64,000 nt of DNA, taken from NCBI GenBank assembly GCA_964514055.1, contig CAZEPB010000006.1, positions 1 through 64,000 on the forward strand, read 5' to 3'. Positions 50,420-58,428 of the stretch are shown one piece after another. The notes under the pieces were generated by a model that was not told the DNA's origin, did no database searches, and saw only the letters and a list, made by a program, of their open reading frames with translations. Positions within the stretch are counted from its first letter, which is position 1; the number at the start of each line of letters is the position of its first letter. The translations under genes and the position numbers were made by a program. Source of the stretch: SG8-32-3 sp964514055 (lineage in GTDB: Archaea > Thermoproteota > Bathyarchaeia > Bathyarchaeales > Bathycorpusculaceae).

Positions 50420-51210
50420 TGTCATCACTTATTACCCGCGTTAGAACGAAGCAGATAGAGCAGCTAATTGAGAAGGCAAAGCGTCTCGATGGAAGAGGCT
50501 TAGAAGAACACCGAGAGATCAAAGTTGAACAGGGAGTCATTGAAAAGGCAGAGGGTTCAGCCAGAGTTTTGCTGGGAAAAACCGAGGTTATGGTCGGTGT
50601 AAAAGTTGAAACTGGCACACCGTTTCCTGACACACCTAATGATGGAGTGCTAACAGTGAACGCGGAACTCGTGCCTTTAGCATCGCCGAATTTCGAGCCT
50701 GGGCCTCCCGACGAGAACTCTATAGAGTTAGCCAGAATAGTTGACAGGGGCATACGCGAGTCAAAAGCCATAGACACCGAGAAATTGTGCATTGAGCCTG
50801 GAAAGAAAGTTTTCGTCGTTTTCGTCGACGTTTACGTGCTTAACCATGATGGGAACCTGATTGATGCGTCAGCTTTGGCGGCGGTGGCTGCGTTGATGAA
50901 CACGAAGATGCCTAACTACGAGGTTAAAGACGGGGAAGTAGTGATCAAGCAGGGATACACTCCGCTTCCGATTAAAAGCCACCCCATAACGGTGACGCTT
51001 GGAAAGATAAACAACAAGTTAATTGTTGACCCGTGGTTGGAAGAGGAGCAAGTAATGGATTCGAGGATTTCAATTGCGTTTAACGATGAAGGCAACATCT
51101 GCGCCATGCAGAAGGGCGGCTCGGGCTATTTTACACAGCAACAGATTTTAGAAGCCTTGAAACTAACAAAGGAAAAAGCAGCGGAACTGCGCAAAAAAAT
51201 GAAATGGTGA
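50419..51210 (+). CDS. rrp42: Exosome non-catalytic RNase PH subunit Rrp42
   Basis: 263 residues. RLDGRGLEEHREIKVEQGVIEKAEGSARVLLGKTEVMVGVKVETGTPFPDTP at the start, DRGIRESKAIDTEKLCIEPGKKVFVVFVDVYVLNHDGNLIDASALAAVAALM in the middle and IVDPWLEEEQVMDSRISIAFNDEGNICAMQKGGSGYF near the end are the Rrp42 pattern. It pairs with Rrp41 in the hexameric ring and lacks the catalytic residues itself. Starts in the stop of rrp41. Confidence 0.95.
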   Translation: MSSLITRVRTKQIEQLIEKAKRLDGRGLEEHREIKVEQGVIEKAEGSARVLLGKTEVMVGVKVETGTPFPDTPNDGVLTVNAELVPLASPNFEPGPPDENSIELARIVDRGIRESKAIDTEKLCIEPGKKVFVVFVDVYVLNHDGNLIDASALAAVAALMNTKMPNYEVKDGEVVIKQGYTPLPIKSHPITVTLGKINNKLIVDPWLEEEQVMDSRISIAFNDEGNICAMQKGGSGYFTQQQILEALKLTKEKAAELRKKMKW

Positions 51211-51215
51211 AAACG

Positions 51216-51524
51216 TTGGGAAGAAAAACAAAGAAAGTAGGTCCAACACAAGGTTTCGGACCTCGATACGGCTCCACGGTAAGAAAACGGTACATCAGAG
51301 TGGTTGCAGGGCTCAAAAAACCTCACAGGTGCCCACAATGCGGTCTCGTAAGGGTTAAACGCGAAAGCGTCGGCGTCTGGAAATGCAAAAAATGCGGTTA
51401 CACGTTCGCGGGCGGAGCATACATACCTGTGACCAAGCTCGGAGTGGTAGCTAAACGCGCAGCCAAAGGTACCGTGGCAGAGGAGACAGCGACGCCTGCC
51501 GCAGCAGCAGAAGAAACCGACTAA
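51216..51524 (+). CDS. rpl37ae: 50S ribosomal protein eL43 (L37Ae)
   Basis: 102 residues from TTG 51216. The ribosome binding site GGTGA overlaps the rrp42 stop and is correctly spaced from this TTG, giving the family start MGRKTKKVGPTQGFGPRYG; an ATG at 51204 would add four residues. Zinc site CPQCGLVRVKRESVGVWKCKKCGYTFAGGAY is complete. The tail AKGTVAEETATPAAAAEETD is a long Ala/Glu/Thr extension. The next gene of the typical archaeal order, rpoP, is absent here. Confidence 0.93.
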   Translation: MGRKTKKVGPTQGFGPRYGSTVRKRYIRVVAGLKKPHRCPQCGLVRVKRESVGVWKCKKCGYTFAGGAYIPVTKLGVVAKRAAKGTVAEETATPAAAAEETD

Positions 51525-51598
51525 ACACCCTTTTTCAGTTCCCCTTTCATCATTCATACCGCAACGCATTTTAAAAGGCAAAAACGCCTCATTCAATA

Positions 51599-51868
51599 AT
51601 GGCATGCTTAAAAATGAAGGCTAAGACCACTGTCCGTTTGCGTTTCTCCTCAGAAAAACAACTTGAAACCCTCCTTGATGCTTTGGCTCCAGAAGCCAAC
51701 AGACCCGTCACCACACGAGCGAGGACGTTTTTGGAGAAAGAAGGCAATTTCTTGGTTTTGAAAGTGGAAGCAAAAGACACGGTTGCGCTGCGTGCTGCGT
51801 TGAACGCTTACCTACGATGGATAGGCTCCGCGGTGAAGGTCCTGCAGGTAATAGAATGTTCCTCGTAG
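51599..51868 (+). CDS. pcc1: KEOPS subunit Pcc1
   Basis: 89 residues. KAKTTVRLRFSSEKQLETLLDALAPEANRPVTTRARTFLEKEGNFLVLKVEAKDTVALRAALNAYLRWIGSAVKVLQVIE matches the Pcc1 fold, in its usual place downstream of eL43 at the end of the exosome run. Pcc1 dimerises, binds Kae1 and contacts tRNA. It is probably leaderless: TATA-like TTTTAAAAGG is at 51569-51578, about 25 bases before the ATG. One of two Pcc1-type genes here (the other at 47107). Confidence 0.82.
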   Translation: MACLKMKAKTTVRLRFSSEKQLETLLDALAPEANRPVTTRARTFLEKEGNFLVLKVEAKDTVALRAALNAYLRWIGSAVKVLQVIECSS

Positions 51869-51905
51869 TTTTTTTGGATGTTCAGGTGGATTGTTGGCTT
51901 ACGCC

Positions 51906-51957
51906 TGTGCTCTAGTGCTCTCCAGAACTACCCCCTCCCTTTTATATACCTTGAACT
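51906..51957 (-). repeat. Dispersed TATA-containing element, copy 6 (long-G subtype)
   Basis: On the minus strand: GTTCAAGG, TATATAAAAGGGAGGGGGTA, then GTTCTGGAGAGCACTAGAGCACAGG. The GCACTAGAG.ACAGG tail is shared with copy 5. It faces the 3' end of pcc1, with no minus-strand gene nearby. Confidence 0.78.
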
Positions 51958-52110
51958 TTAGCTTGGTATAGTAGTTGGTGGTTGATGCTCGATAAAGTCT
52001 AACAGTTACGAACTGAAACATTTGCTTTTATGATAAAAAGGTCGGTCCCATAGTGATTAAGTGCCGAAATGTATATTATTCCTTCGACGACTATACGAGT
52101 CTGGGGAATT

Positions 52111-52590
52111 ATGCGAATACAACTTGCAGCGGTCTTCACTGTCATAATAGTTATAGCGGCGATTGTAAGCGCCTATTATTTTCTTGAATCTAACAGTCAG
52201 CCGTCACAACTATCTAAACCCCTTCCATTAGTGGACCTGAAGTTGGCTCCGTCTGGAAGCCTGAACGCTACTCAAGGTGGCGTAACCAGCGTTAATGTTA
52301 CTCTTACGTCGCTGAACATGAGTGAAACAACTATACCTTTGAGTCTTGTTCTGCAAGCCTACAATGATGAGTCCTGGGATTCTTCGGTTAATAAAGAAGA
52401 GCTTTTTAGTTCCACGTTTAGCCTTAACCCCGTAGTTTTGCCATCTAATGAAACGAAAACATCCGTTTTAACTTTGCACGTAGCGGAAGATGTGCCGACA
52501 GGGAAATATACGTTTCTGGTTGAATTGGGAAACACGCAGATACATAATGTACTCGGCGCCACTCTCGAGCTGAATGTTGCGGCACCATAA
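52111..52590 (+). CDS. Secreted or membrane-anchored beta-sandwich protein
   Basis: 159 residues from ATG 52111, just before a signal-anchor helix (MRIQLAAVFTVIIVIAAIVSAYYFL). A longer frame starting at 52069 adds 14 residues that do not fit a signal. The remainder is a beta-rich ectodomain with alternating hydrophobic strands and many Asn/Thr/Ser sequons (NATQ, NVTL, NMSE, NETK), of the Ig-like/CARDB style. It ends NVAAP without a second helix. Function unknown; a surface or lipoprotein-like role is inferred. Confidence 0.6.
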   Translation: MRIQLAAVFTVIIVIAAIVSAYYFLESNSQPSQLSKPLPLVDLKLAPSGSLNATQGGVTSVNVTLTSLNMSETTIPLSLVLQAYNDESWDSSVNKEELFSSTFSLNPVVLPSNETKTSVLTLHVAEDVPTGKYTFLVELGNTQIHNVLGATLELNVAAP

Positions 52591-52686
52591 AGCAAAGTTG
52601 ATCTCCTACAAAACGACCGACGCAAGTCAAGCCTGTGGTCTAAACTTATAAGTTTTCAACGTTTTTCATCATAAAGGGGCGAAAAC

Positions 52687-53286
52687 GTGGAAACCGAAGC
52701 GGAGTTTGAAGTGCCGACTTGGAACCAGACATACGCCATGTTGCTCAACCAAGCGGCGAAAATCCTCCAGAGCGGCTTCAAACCCGACATTGCCGTAGGC
52801 ATCACGAAAGGCGGGTGGATTCCCGCCAGGGTTTTATCAGACCTTCTTGAAATCCCTGAACTTGCCACGCTCGGAGTTGAGTTTTACTTGGGCGTTGCCG
52901 AAACCCGAGATGAACCCGTTTTGACGCAGCGCGTTTCCGCGGTTGTGAGCGGCAAGAGGGTGCTGTTGGTTGATGATGTTGCCGACACGGGCAAAAGCTT
53001 ACAACTCGCCAAAGAGCATGTTCTACAGCAAGGTGCCGCAGAAGTTCGAATCGCCACCTTGTACTATAAGCCCTTAAGCGTAACCAAGCCAGACTATTAC
53101 GAGAAGGAAACGCGCCGTTGGGTGGTGTTTCCATGGGAAACAAAGGAAACCATCAGAAAAATCGTTGAGAAATACCGCCATAAACACGTAATCAACGTGG
53201 AAACCGCGAAACTTGTAAGGGCTGGCTTGCCCAAACAATTGGCTGAAAGGCTTCTTAAAGAAGTGTCCGAGGAAAGAAATTGCTGA
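52687..53286 (+). CDS. Purine-type phosphoribosyltransferase
   Basis: 199 residues from GTG 52687. The PRPP motif RVLLVDDVADTGKSLQLAKEHV is perfect, and DIAVGITKGGWIPARVLSDLL supplies the PPi loop. The C-terminal part (WVVFPWETKETIRKIVEK) matches archaeal hypoxanthine/xanthine/guanine phosphoribosyltransferases. Purine base specificity cannot be read from the sequence. The stop overlaps cgi121 by 7 bases. Confidence 0.85.
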   Translation: METEAEFEVPTWNQTYAMLLNQAAKILQSGFKPDIAVGITKGGWIPARVLSDLLEIPELATLGVEFYLGVAETRDEPVLTQRVSAVVSGKRVLLVDDVADTGKSLQLAKEHVLQQGAAEVRIATLYYKPLSVTKPDYYEKETRRWVVFPWETKETIRKIVEKYRHKHVINVETAKLVRAGLPKQLAERLLKEVSEERNC

Positions 53287-53846
53287 AATACATCGAGGAA
53301 GCTAGAAAATACGTGGAACTGACGGGTTTCAGAAATGTCAACATCAAAGATGCTGAAGAATTCGTGAAAGCAGCCCGCGAGGTGACGTCGCAAACCGCTT
53401 GGATTCAGTTTTTCGACGCCGAATTAGTGGCTACTTGGCAGCACCTGTACTTTGCAGTTTTAAACGCGCTATTGGCTTTCAGAAACAAACGGAACATATC
53501 AAAAAGCGTGGCGATGGAGACCATGCTTTACGCGTCTGCTCAGCGCCAGATTCGAAAAGCCTTGAAGCTCATGGGCGTCAAACGTGACTCCGCAAACGTG
53601 GCAGTAGTGATAATCGGCGAAAACCCCGATTCCGTCAATGCGGTTCTTTCTGCGGTTTCGAAGCGTGTGGACGCGGAACCCGATGAGACTGTTCTTGAAC
53701 TTACAAGAGAAAAGACCAAACGCATCCGCAAAGCCTTCGGCATCGGCGCTAACGAACTTGCAGCGGTCATGGAAAAGAAAAATGCCAATCAGGCTTTGGT
53801 CAATTTAGTTATCGAGAGAACCGCTTTGCTGTCCACCCAGCTTTAG
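53280..53846 (+). CDS. cgi121: KEOPS subunit Cgi121
   Basis: 188 residues from TTG 53280. The family pattern is clear: AWIQFFDAELVATWQHLYFAVLNALLAFRNKRNISKSVAMETMLYASAQRQIRKALKLMGVK, then VAVVIIGENPDSVNAVLSAV. Cgi121 binds Bud32 at the end of the linear KEOPS complex and holds the 3' CCA end of tRNA. With Kae1, Bud32 and two Pcc1-type genes it completes the complex within 15 kb. Confidence 0.85.
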   Translation: MLKYIEEARKYVELTGFRNVNIKDAEEFVKAAREVTSQTAWIQFFDAELVATWQHLYFAVLNALLAFRNKRNISKSVAMETMLYASAQRQIRKALKLMGVKRDSANVAVVIIGENPDSVNAVLSAVSKRVDAEPDETVLELTREKTKRIRKAFGIGANELAAVMEKKNANQALVNLVIERTALLSTQL

Positions 53847-53847
53847 C

Positions 53848-54390
53848 TTAAAGCATTTTCTCTTTTATGACGGCTAAAACTTCGCTTGGTTTTATTAGCG
53901 ATACGCCAGTTACTCCGCCAACGACTTCGATTAGCAGAATTTTGTCGGGGTTTTTCAAGTTCACTTTTCGGTCAATGTCCGTTGCGGCTGCTTCTATGAG
54001 GTCTCGAGAGTGAAGGCTGGTGAAACGCTTTTCCACGGTAACCCTGAAAGTTTCGTTCTCACCGATATCCGCGGCCAGCTCTTCTGCTACACGCTTAACC
54101 TCGTCTAAATCGGTGGGCACCACTCTTTCAACAGGAATAATCCGCAGGGCGTAGCGAAACTCGTATGGGCGCTCCTGCAGGACAGCGCGGAACTTTTCTA
54201 TGACCTCACGCGGATTCGACGAGGTTTTAGCGGCAACTAAGCCTCTGATTCCAGTCTTGTCAACCACTGGCGCGGGGTCTCCCAATTCCTCCTTAAGCAG
54301 ATAGGTCAGTTCAGAGCACATCTGTCTCTCGTTTCCACGGGAAGTTGTGGCTAAAAGGTTAAAATCCTTGAGCAAGTTTTTCAGCTTCAT
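53848..54390 (-). CDS. THUMP-domain RNA-binding protein (Tan1-like)
   Basis: 180 residues. NLLATTSRGNERQMCSELTYLLKEELGDPAPVVDKTGIRGLVAAKT and the C-terminal THUMP pattern ADIGENETFRVTVEKRFTSLHSRDLIEAAATDIDRKVNLKNPDKILLIEVVGGVTGVSLI are characteristic. Yeast Tan1 helps acetylate C12 of tRNA; archaeal homologues are expected to bind tRNA for a modification enzyme. Convergent with cgi121, one base apart, which fits a tRNA-modification neighbourhood. No catalytic domain is attached. Confidence 0.78.
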   Translation of the reverse strand: MKLKNLLKDFNLLATTSRGNERQMCSELTYLLKEELGDPAPVVDKTGIRGLVAAKTSSNPREVIEKFRAVLQERPYEFRYALRIIPVERVVPTDLDEVKRVAEELAADIGENETFRVTVEKRFTSLHSRDLIEAAATDIDRKVNLKNPDKILLIEVVGGVTGVSLIKPSEVLAVIKEKML

Positions 54391-54699
54391 TAATTGTTAG
54401 GGTCAGTGTAGGTTTATGGCTTTTCTCACAGCTTTACGCTCGAAGCCGTCGCCTCACATCATCCCACCAGTAAAATCAACACCCGCGGATTTATCCGTTT
54501 TGATGCTGTAAATCGAATTTCCTCTTTTTTATCCAGCGAAGCACTGTTGAAGCGTAAGCGTTTAGAGAAGTTTAGGACAAAAAGTGCGGGTTTTCTCGGA
54601 AGTTTTGCAGCAGACTACGACAGTTGACGAATAAAAATGTTTTAAAGCGTTTCCAGACTACGCTACACTACATTAGACTGCGAGTGGAGGTGAAACGTG
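54391..54699. other. Intergenic region with promoter of an acidic micro-ORF
   Basis: No gene of normal length. It holds the upstream region of the THUMP gene and, on the plus strand, a TATA-like ATGTTTTAAAGC at about 54638-54649 placed to start a transcript near 54670. An unstructured stretch fills 54430-54630; a pair of T-runs (TTCCTCTTTTTTATCC near 54520) could end a transcript on the plus strand. No tRNA or snoRNA pattern was found. Confidence 0.4.
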
Positions 54700-54768
54700 A
54701 TGGTGTTTGAGGAAGATGAAGAATGGGAAGAAGGCGAAGACGAAGAATGGGAAGAAGAGGAATGGTAG
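54700..54768 (+). CDS. 22-residue Glu/Asp/Trp-rich micro-protein
   Basis: A tiny frame from ATG 54700 to TAG 54766-54768. The first residues are MVFEEDEEWEEG, and the rest continues as Glu/Asp with Trp at positions 9, 17 and 22 (three Trp, about 15 acidic residues, no basic residue). GGAGGTGA, the strongest Shine-Dalgarno match I see in the window, ends 6 bases before the ATG, and a TATA-like box lies about 55 bases upstream. A T-rich stretch follows the stop. Too short for normal gene calling, but promoter, SD, frame and terminator agree. Function unknown. Confidence 0.55.
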   Translation: MVFEEDEEWEEGEDEEWEEEEW

Positions 54769-54785
54769 CCTCTCGCTAAAGATGG

Positions 54786-54808
54786 AACTTTTTACATTTT
54801 TCTTTTCT
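54786..54808 (+). terminator. T-rich terminator after the micro-ORF
   Basis: ACTTTTTACATTTTTCTTTT on the plus strand: archaeal transcription commonly ends in such U-rich runs without a hairpin. It separates the micro-ORF from ABCE1. Confidence 0.5.
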
Positions 54809-54893
54809 ATGTCAAATAATCGCGCTGTTATTTTTGCACGTTTTCAGGTCCAAGTTTATAACTTACTAGTTGACTTCATATTTCGAGTTTGCC

Positions 54894-56681
54894 ATGACCC
54901 GAGTTGCAGTATTGGACGCTGACAGATGCAAAGTGAAAAAGTGCGGTCAGCCATGCGTTAGTTTCTGTCCTATGGTGCGTAGCCGAGTGGAAGCCATAAA
55001 GGTAGAAGGAAACAAAGCTGTCATCTCGGAAATGCTCTGCAGCGGCTGCGGCATATGCGTCAAAAAATGCCCCTTCAAAGCCATCAGCATAGTAAATCTT
55101 CCCGACGAGCTTGAAAAAGACTGCAGCCACCGTTTCGGACCAAACGCGTTCAAACTTTTCAGGCTACCCACGCCCTCACCAGGCATCGTTTTGGGGTTGC
55201 TAGGACAAAACGGCATAGGCAAAACCACCACTTTGAAGGTTTTGTCGGGCGAGGTCAAACCTAACCTAGGAAAGTTTGAAGACCCGCCTGAGTGGAACGA
55301 GTTAATACAGCATTACAGAGGCTCGACACTTCAGGAATATTTCCAGAAAATGAGCGAAAACAACCTCGCGGTGGCTCATAAACCGCAGTACGTGGACAAG
55401 ATTCCAAAAGCCGTTTCGGGGAAAGTCAGCGAGCTTCTAGAGAAGGTTGACGAAAGAAACGTTCTAGGTGAACTCGCGGAAGAGCTTGAACTCACGAAGA
55501 TTTTGGACAGACCCTTAAATGTGCTTAGCGGAGGGGAACTGCAGCGCGTGGCGGTGGCTGCTGCCTTAAGCCGAGAAGCCGACGTGTACCTTTTCGACGA
55601 GCCTTCCAGCTATCTGGACGTGAAGCAAAGACTGCAAGTTGCCAAAGCCATCCGAAGCCTTAAGGAGCAGCAGAAAACGATAATCGTGGCTGAGCACGAC
55701 TTAGCCATCATCGACTACTTGTCGGATCAGATATGCGTGTTTTATGGAGAGCCAGGTGTCTACGGCGTTGTTTCGCACGTTCACGGTGTCAGAACGGGCA
55801 TAAACATCTACTTGCAGGGTTATATTCCCGACGAGAACATGTTGTTCCGCAAAGAATCCATCATTTTCCACGAAAAACCGCCCGCCGTCAGCACAGGCGC
55901 TGGCGAGACGCTGTTGACTTGGAATCAGTTGGAGAAAAAGTTTGAAGGGTTCCAGTTGGTTGTGGAGCCAGGAGAGATTAAGCGAGGCGAAATCATCGGG
56001 ATTCTCGGACCCAACGGGATTGGGAAGACAACTTTCGTGAAGATTTTGGCTGGACTTGAAGAAACCGAGGATAAGCAGAAACTGGGCGAGTTGATGGTGA
56101 GCTATAAGCCGCAGTACATAGCCGCAGAGTACGAGGGCACCGTTCAGGAACTTCTCATGGGCGTTGCCAAAGAAAACTTTACGTCAAGCTGGTACAAGAC
56201 GGAGGTCCTTCAACAATTAAAGGTTAACCTTCTCTTGGACAGAAACGTCATGGAACTAAGCGGTGGAGAACTGCAGGAAGTCGCCATCGCCGCCTGCCTA
56301 TCCCGAAAAGCTGACCTGTTCCTGCTGGACGAGCCGAGCGCCTACTTGGATGTGGAGGAAAGGCTGAACATGGCGCGAACCATCAGGCGGGTCATTGAAG
56401 CGCAAAACGTGCCCGCGTTTGTCGTTGAACATGATGTTGTGACTCAAGACTTTATCGCGGACAGGCTTATGGTTTTCAGCGGAGAACCAGGCGTGAACGG
56501 CACGGCGAATCCGCCTACAAGCTTGCGAAGGGGAATGAACGTGTTCCTGAAAGAGATGGATGTTACTTTCCGCAGAGACTCCGTCACCAGACGCCCCAGA
56601 GTTAACAAGGAAGGCTCAAAAATGGACACGTTTCAAAAAGATATTGGCGAATATTATTACACGCGTCTTCGGCAAAAATGA
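54894..56681 (+). CDS. rli1: Ribosome recycling ATPase ABCE1 (Rli1)
   Basis: 595 residues from ATG 54894 (the longer frame adds 8 unconserved residues). N-terminal Fe-S domain with CSGCGICVKKCPFKAI and the first cluster cysteines CKVKKCGQPCVSFCPMVR; two ABC halves with GQNGIGKTTTLKVLSGE, LSGGELQRVAVAAAL and DEPSSYLDV, then GPNGIGKTTFVKILAG, LSGGELQEVAIAACL and DEPSAYLDV. It splits 70S ribosomes after termination. The frame is uninterrupted. Confidence 0.96.
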   Translation: MTRVAVLDADRCKVKKCGQPCVSFCPMVRSRVEAIKVEGNKAVISEMLCSGCGICVKKCPFKAISIVNLPDELEKDCSHRFGPNAFKLFRLPTPSPGIVLGLLGQNGIGKTTTLKVLSGEVKPNLGKFEDPPEWNELIQHYRGSTLQEYFQKMSENNLAVAHKPQYVDKIPKAVSGKVSELLEKVDERNVLGELAEELELTKILDRPLNVLSGGELQRVAVAAALSREADVYLFDEPSSYLDVKQRLQVAKAIRSLKEQQKTIIVAEHDLAIIDYLSDQICVFYGEPGVYGVVSHVHGVRTGINIYLQGYIPDENMLFRKESIIFHEKPPAVSTGAGETLLTWNQLEKKFEGFQLVVEPGEIKRGEIIGILGPNGIGKTTFVKILAGLEETEDKQKLGELMVSYKPQYIAAEYEGTVQELLMGVAKENFTSSWYKTEVLQQLKVNLLLDRNVMELSGGELQEVAIAACLSRKADLFLLDEPSAYLDVEERLNMARTIRRVIEAQNVPAFVVEHDVVTQDFIADRLMVFSGEPGVNGTANPPTSLRRGMNVFLKEMDVTFRRDSVTRRPRVNKEGSKMDTFQKDIGEYYYTRLRQK

Positions 56682-56802
56682 AAGCGTGCTCTTCCTTGAG
56701 CCGAGCTTTTTCCCCGAAACGCGTAGTTAAGTTAAAGAATGAGCATAAACATAACGTATGCGAATCAATGATGAGAAAGGACCATAATGGTGGAGGCTAA
56801 AA

Positions 56803-58428
56803 GTGGCACAGGCAACCTTCGAGGAAATCAGTGCATCTGACTTTTTCTATCGCAACCGCGACATCGCAGGGTTCACTAACCCGTCCAGAGCCATTTTCGC
56901 GGCGGTTCGGGAACTCGTGGAGAACTCGTTGGATGCCGCTGAAAGCCTCAAGATACCGCCAGACATTTATGTGCGCCTCTCTTTCGAGGGCGAAGCGAGC
57001 AAAGAAACGCAGGTTTACAAACTTAGAGTCGAGGATAACGGTTCTGGAATCCAGCCTCGATTTATTCCCTCGGCTTTTGGTCAAGTCCTGTACGGTTCGA
57101 AGTACAAGCTGAAACAGATGAGAGGCACCTTCGGGTTAGGCGGCAAAATGGCTGTGTTATACGGGCAGATCATGACGCATCAGCCTGCCTACGTTATTTC
57201 TAGCACGGGCTCGGCTAAAATTTACTCTTTTAAGATTATGATGGATATTCAGCGAAACCGCCCCATAATCCTCGATAGAAAAGTGCTTATAAACAAGGAG
57301 CGGTGGCGCGGAACAATCGTGGAATTCACCCTTGAAGGCGACTATCTGCGGGCTAGGGCAAAAATTCTGGATTATTTCAAGCAGACAGCCATGGTGAATC
57401 CGTACGCGAATTTGACTTTTGTTGACCCTAAAGGCAGGCTCTACAAGTTTAATAGGGCTACCACGGAGATGCCTGACCCGCCAAAAGAGACAGAACCACA
57501 TCCCTACGGCGTTGACGTGGAGCTTCTTCAGCGGCTTATTCAGGTGACGCCGTACAAGAACATGCAAGAGTTTTTGAAATATCACTTTCACAGAGTCGGC
57601 GACATCACCGCACAGAAGTTCTTGGTATTCAGCGGTTTGTCTGTCGCTTCTTGCAGCAAACACGGCAAACTTGGCTATCAGGAGATAAACTGGACTGGCG
57701 GTCCAAATTGTTCCCGTTGCGATAGGGAAGTAACTTTGACTCAGTCTAAGAACCCGAAAAAGCTTTCCCATCAGGAAATTGTGAGGCTGATGCAGAACCT
57801 GAAGAAGTTTAAAGAGTTTTTGCCGCCTGACGCGAGTTGCTTGTCTCCTCTAGGTGAAGAGCTGTTGAAGGCTGGAATTATGAAGGAGCTTAATCCTGAG
57901 TATCTTGTTGTCAATCAGCGTAAACCTTCAACTTACGCGGGTCACCCGTTCATTATTGAGTTGGGTATAGCTTACGGCGGCGAGGTTCCGAAGAAAGGTA
58001 GCTTTGTGATTTACCGTTTTGCTAACAAGATTCCGCTGCTTTATGATGAGGCAAGTGACGTTTCGTACAGGGTTATAAACTCTATGAATTGGCGCAGGTA
58101 CAAGGTTTCACCTGAAATGCCCATAGCCATCGTGGTGCACATTTGCAGCACCAAAGTTCCCTACAAAACAGTTGGGAAAGAGTTCATAGCTGACCGACCT
58201 GAAGTCAGAAAGGAAGTGGCGAACGCGTTGCGTGAGGCTGGCCGTCAGCTTCACCGTTTCTTGTCCAAGCGCGAACACGTGGACAGGGAGAAACGGAGGC
58301 TCAGCGTTTTCGCCAAGTACCTGCCAAGAATCGCCGAGTTTTCTACGATTCTTGCGGAAAAAGAGAAGCGTCCTGACATTCAAAAATTGATAAAGAGCGT
58401 GCAGAAGTATGGTGAGAAAGAAAAGTAA
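56803..58428 (+). CDS. top6B: DNA topoisomerase VI subunit B
   Basis: 541 residues from GTG 56803, preceded by GGTGGAGG with correct spacing. GHKL ATPase motifs: AVRELVENSLDAAESL (Mg/ATP Asn), VEDNGSGIQP (Asp/Gly), GTFGLGGKMAVLYGQ, and the transducer domain with IALVVNQRKP-like LVVNQRKPSTYAGHPF. The C-terminal Ig-like or helical tail follows. With subunit A it relaxes and decatenates DNA by ATP-dependent double-strand passage. It overlaps top6A by 20 bases. Confidence 0.95.
   Translation: MAQATFEEISASDFFYRNRDIAGFTNPSRAIFAAVRELVENSLDAAESLKIPPDIYVRLSFEGEASKETQVYKLRVEDNGSGIQPRFIPSAFGQVLYGSKYKLKQMRGTFGLGGKMAVLYGQIMTHQPAYVISSTGSAKIYSFKIMMDIQRNRPIILDRKVLINKERWRGTIVEFTLEGDYLRARAKILDYFKQTAMVNPYANLTFVDPKGRLYKFNRATTEMPDPPKETEPHPYGVDVELLQRLIQVTPYKNMQEFLKYHFHRVGDITAQKFLVFSGLSVASCSKHGKLGYQEINWTGGPNCSRCDREVTLTQSKNPKKLSHQEIVRLMQNLKKFKEFLPPDASCLSPLGEELLKAGIMKELNPEYLVVNQRKPSTYAGHPFIIELGIAYGGEVPKKGSFVIYRFANKIPLLYDEASDVSYRVINSMNWRRYKVSPEMPIAIVVHICSTKVPYKTVGKEFIADRPEVRKEVANALREAGRQLHRFLSKREHVDREKRRLSVFAKYLPRIAEFSTILAEKEKRPDIQKLIKSVQKYGEKEK

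Noticed and set aside
56768..56840. C/D box RNA upstream of top6B (ATGATGA and later CTGA)
   Set aside because: The D-type box lies inside the top6B coding region, spacing is long and no D'/C' boxes are seen; most likely chance.
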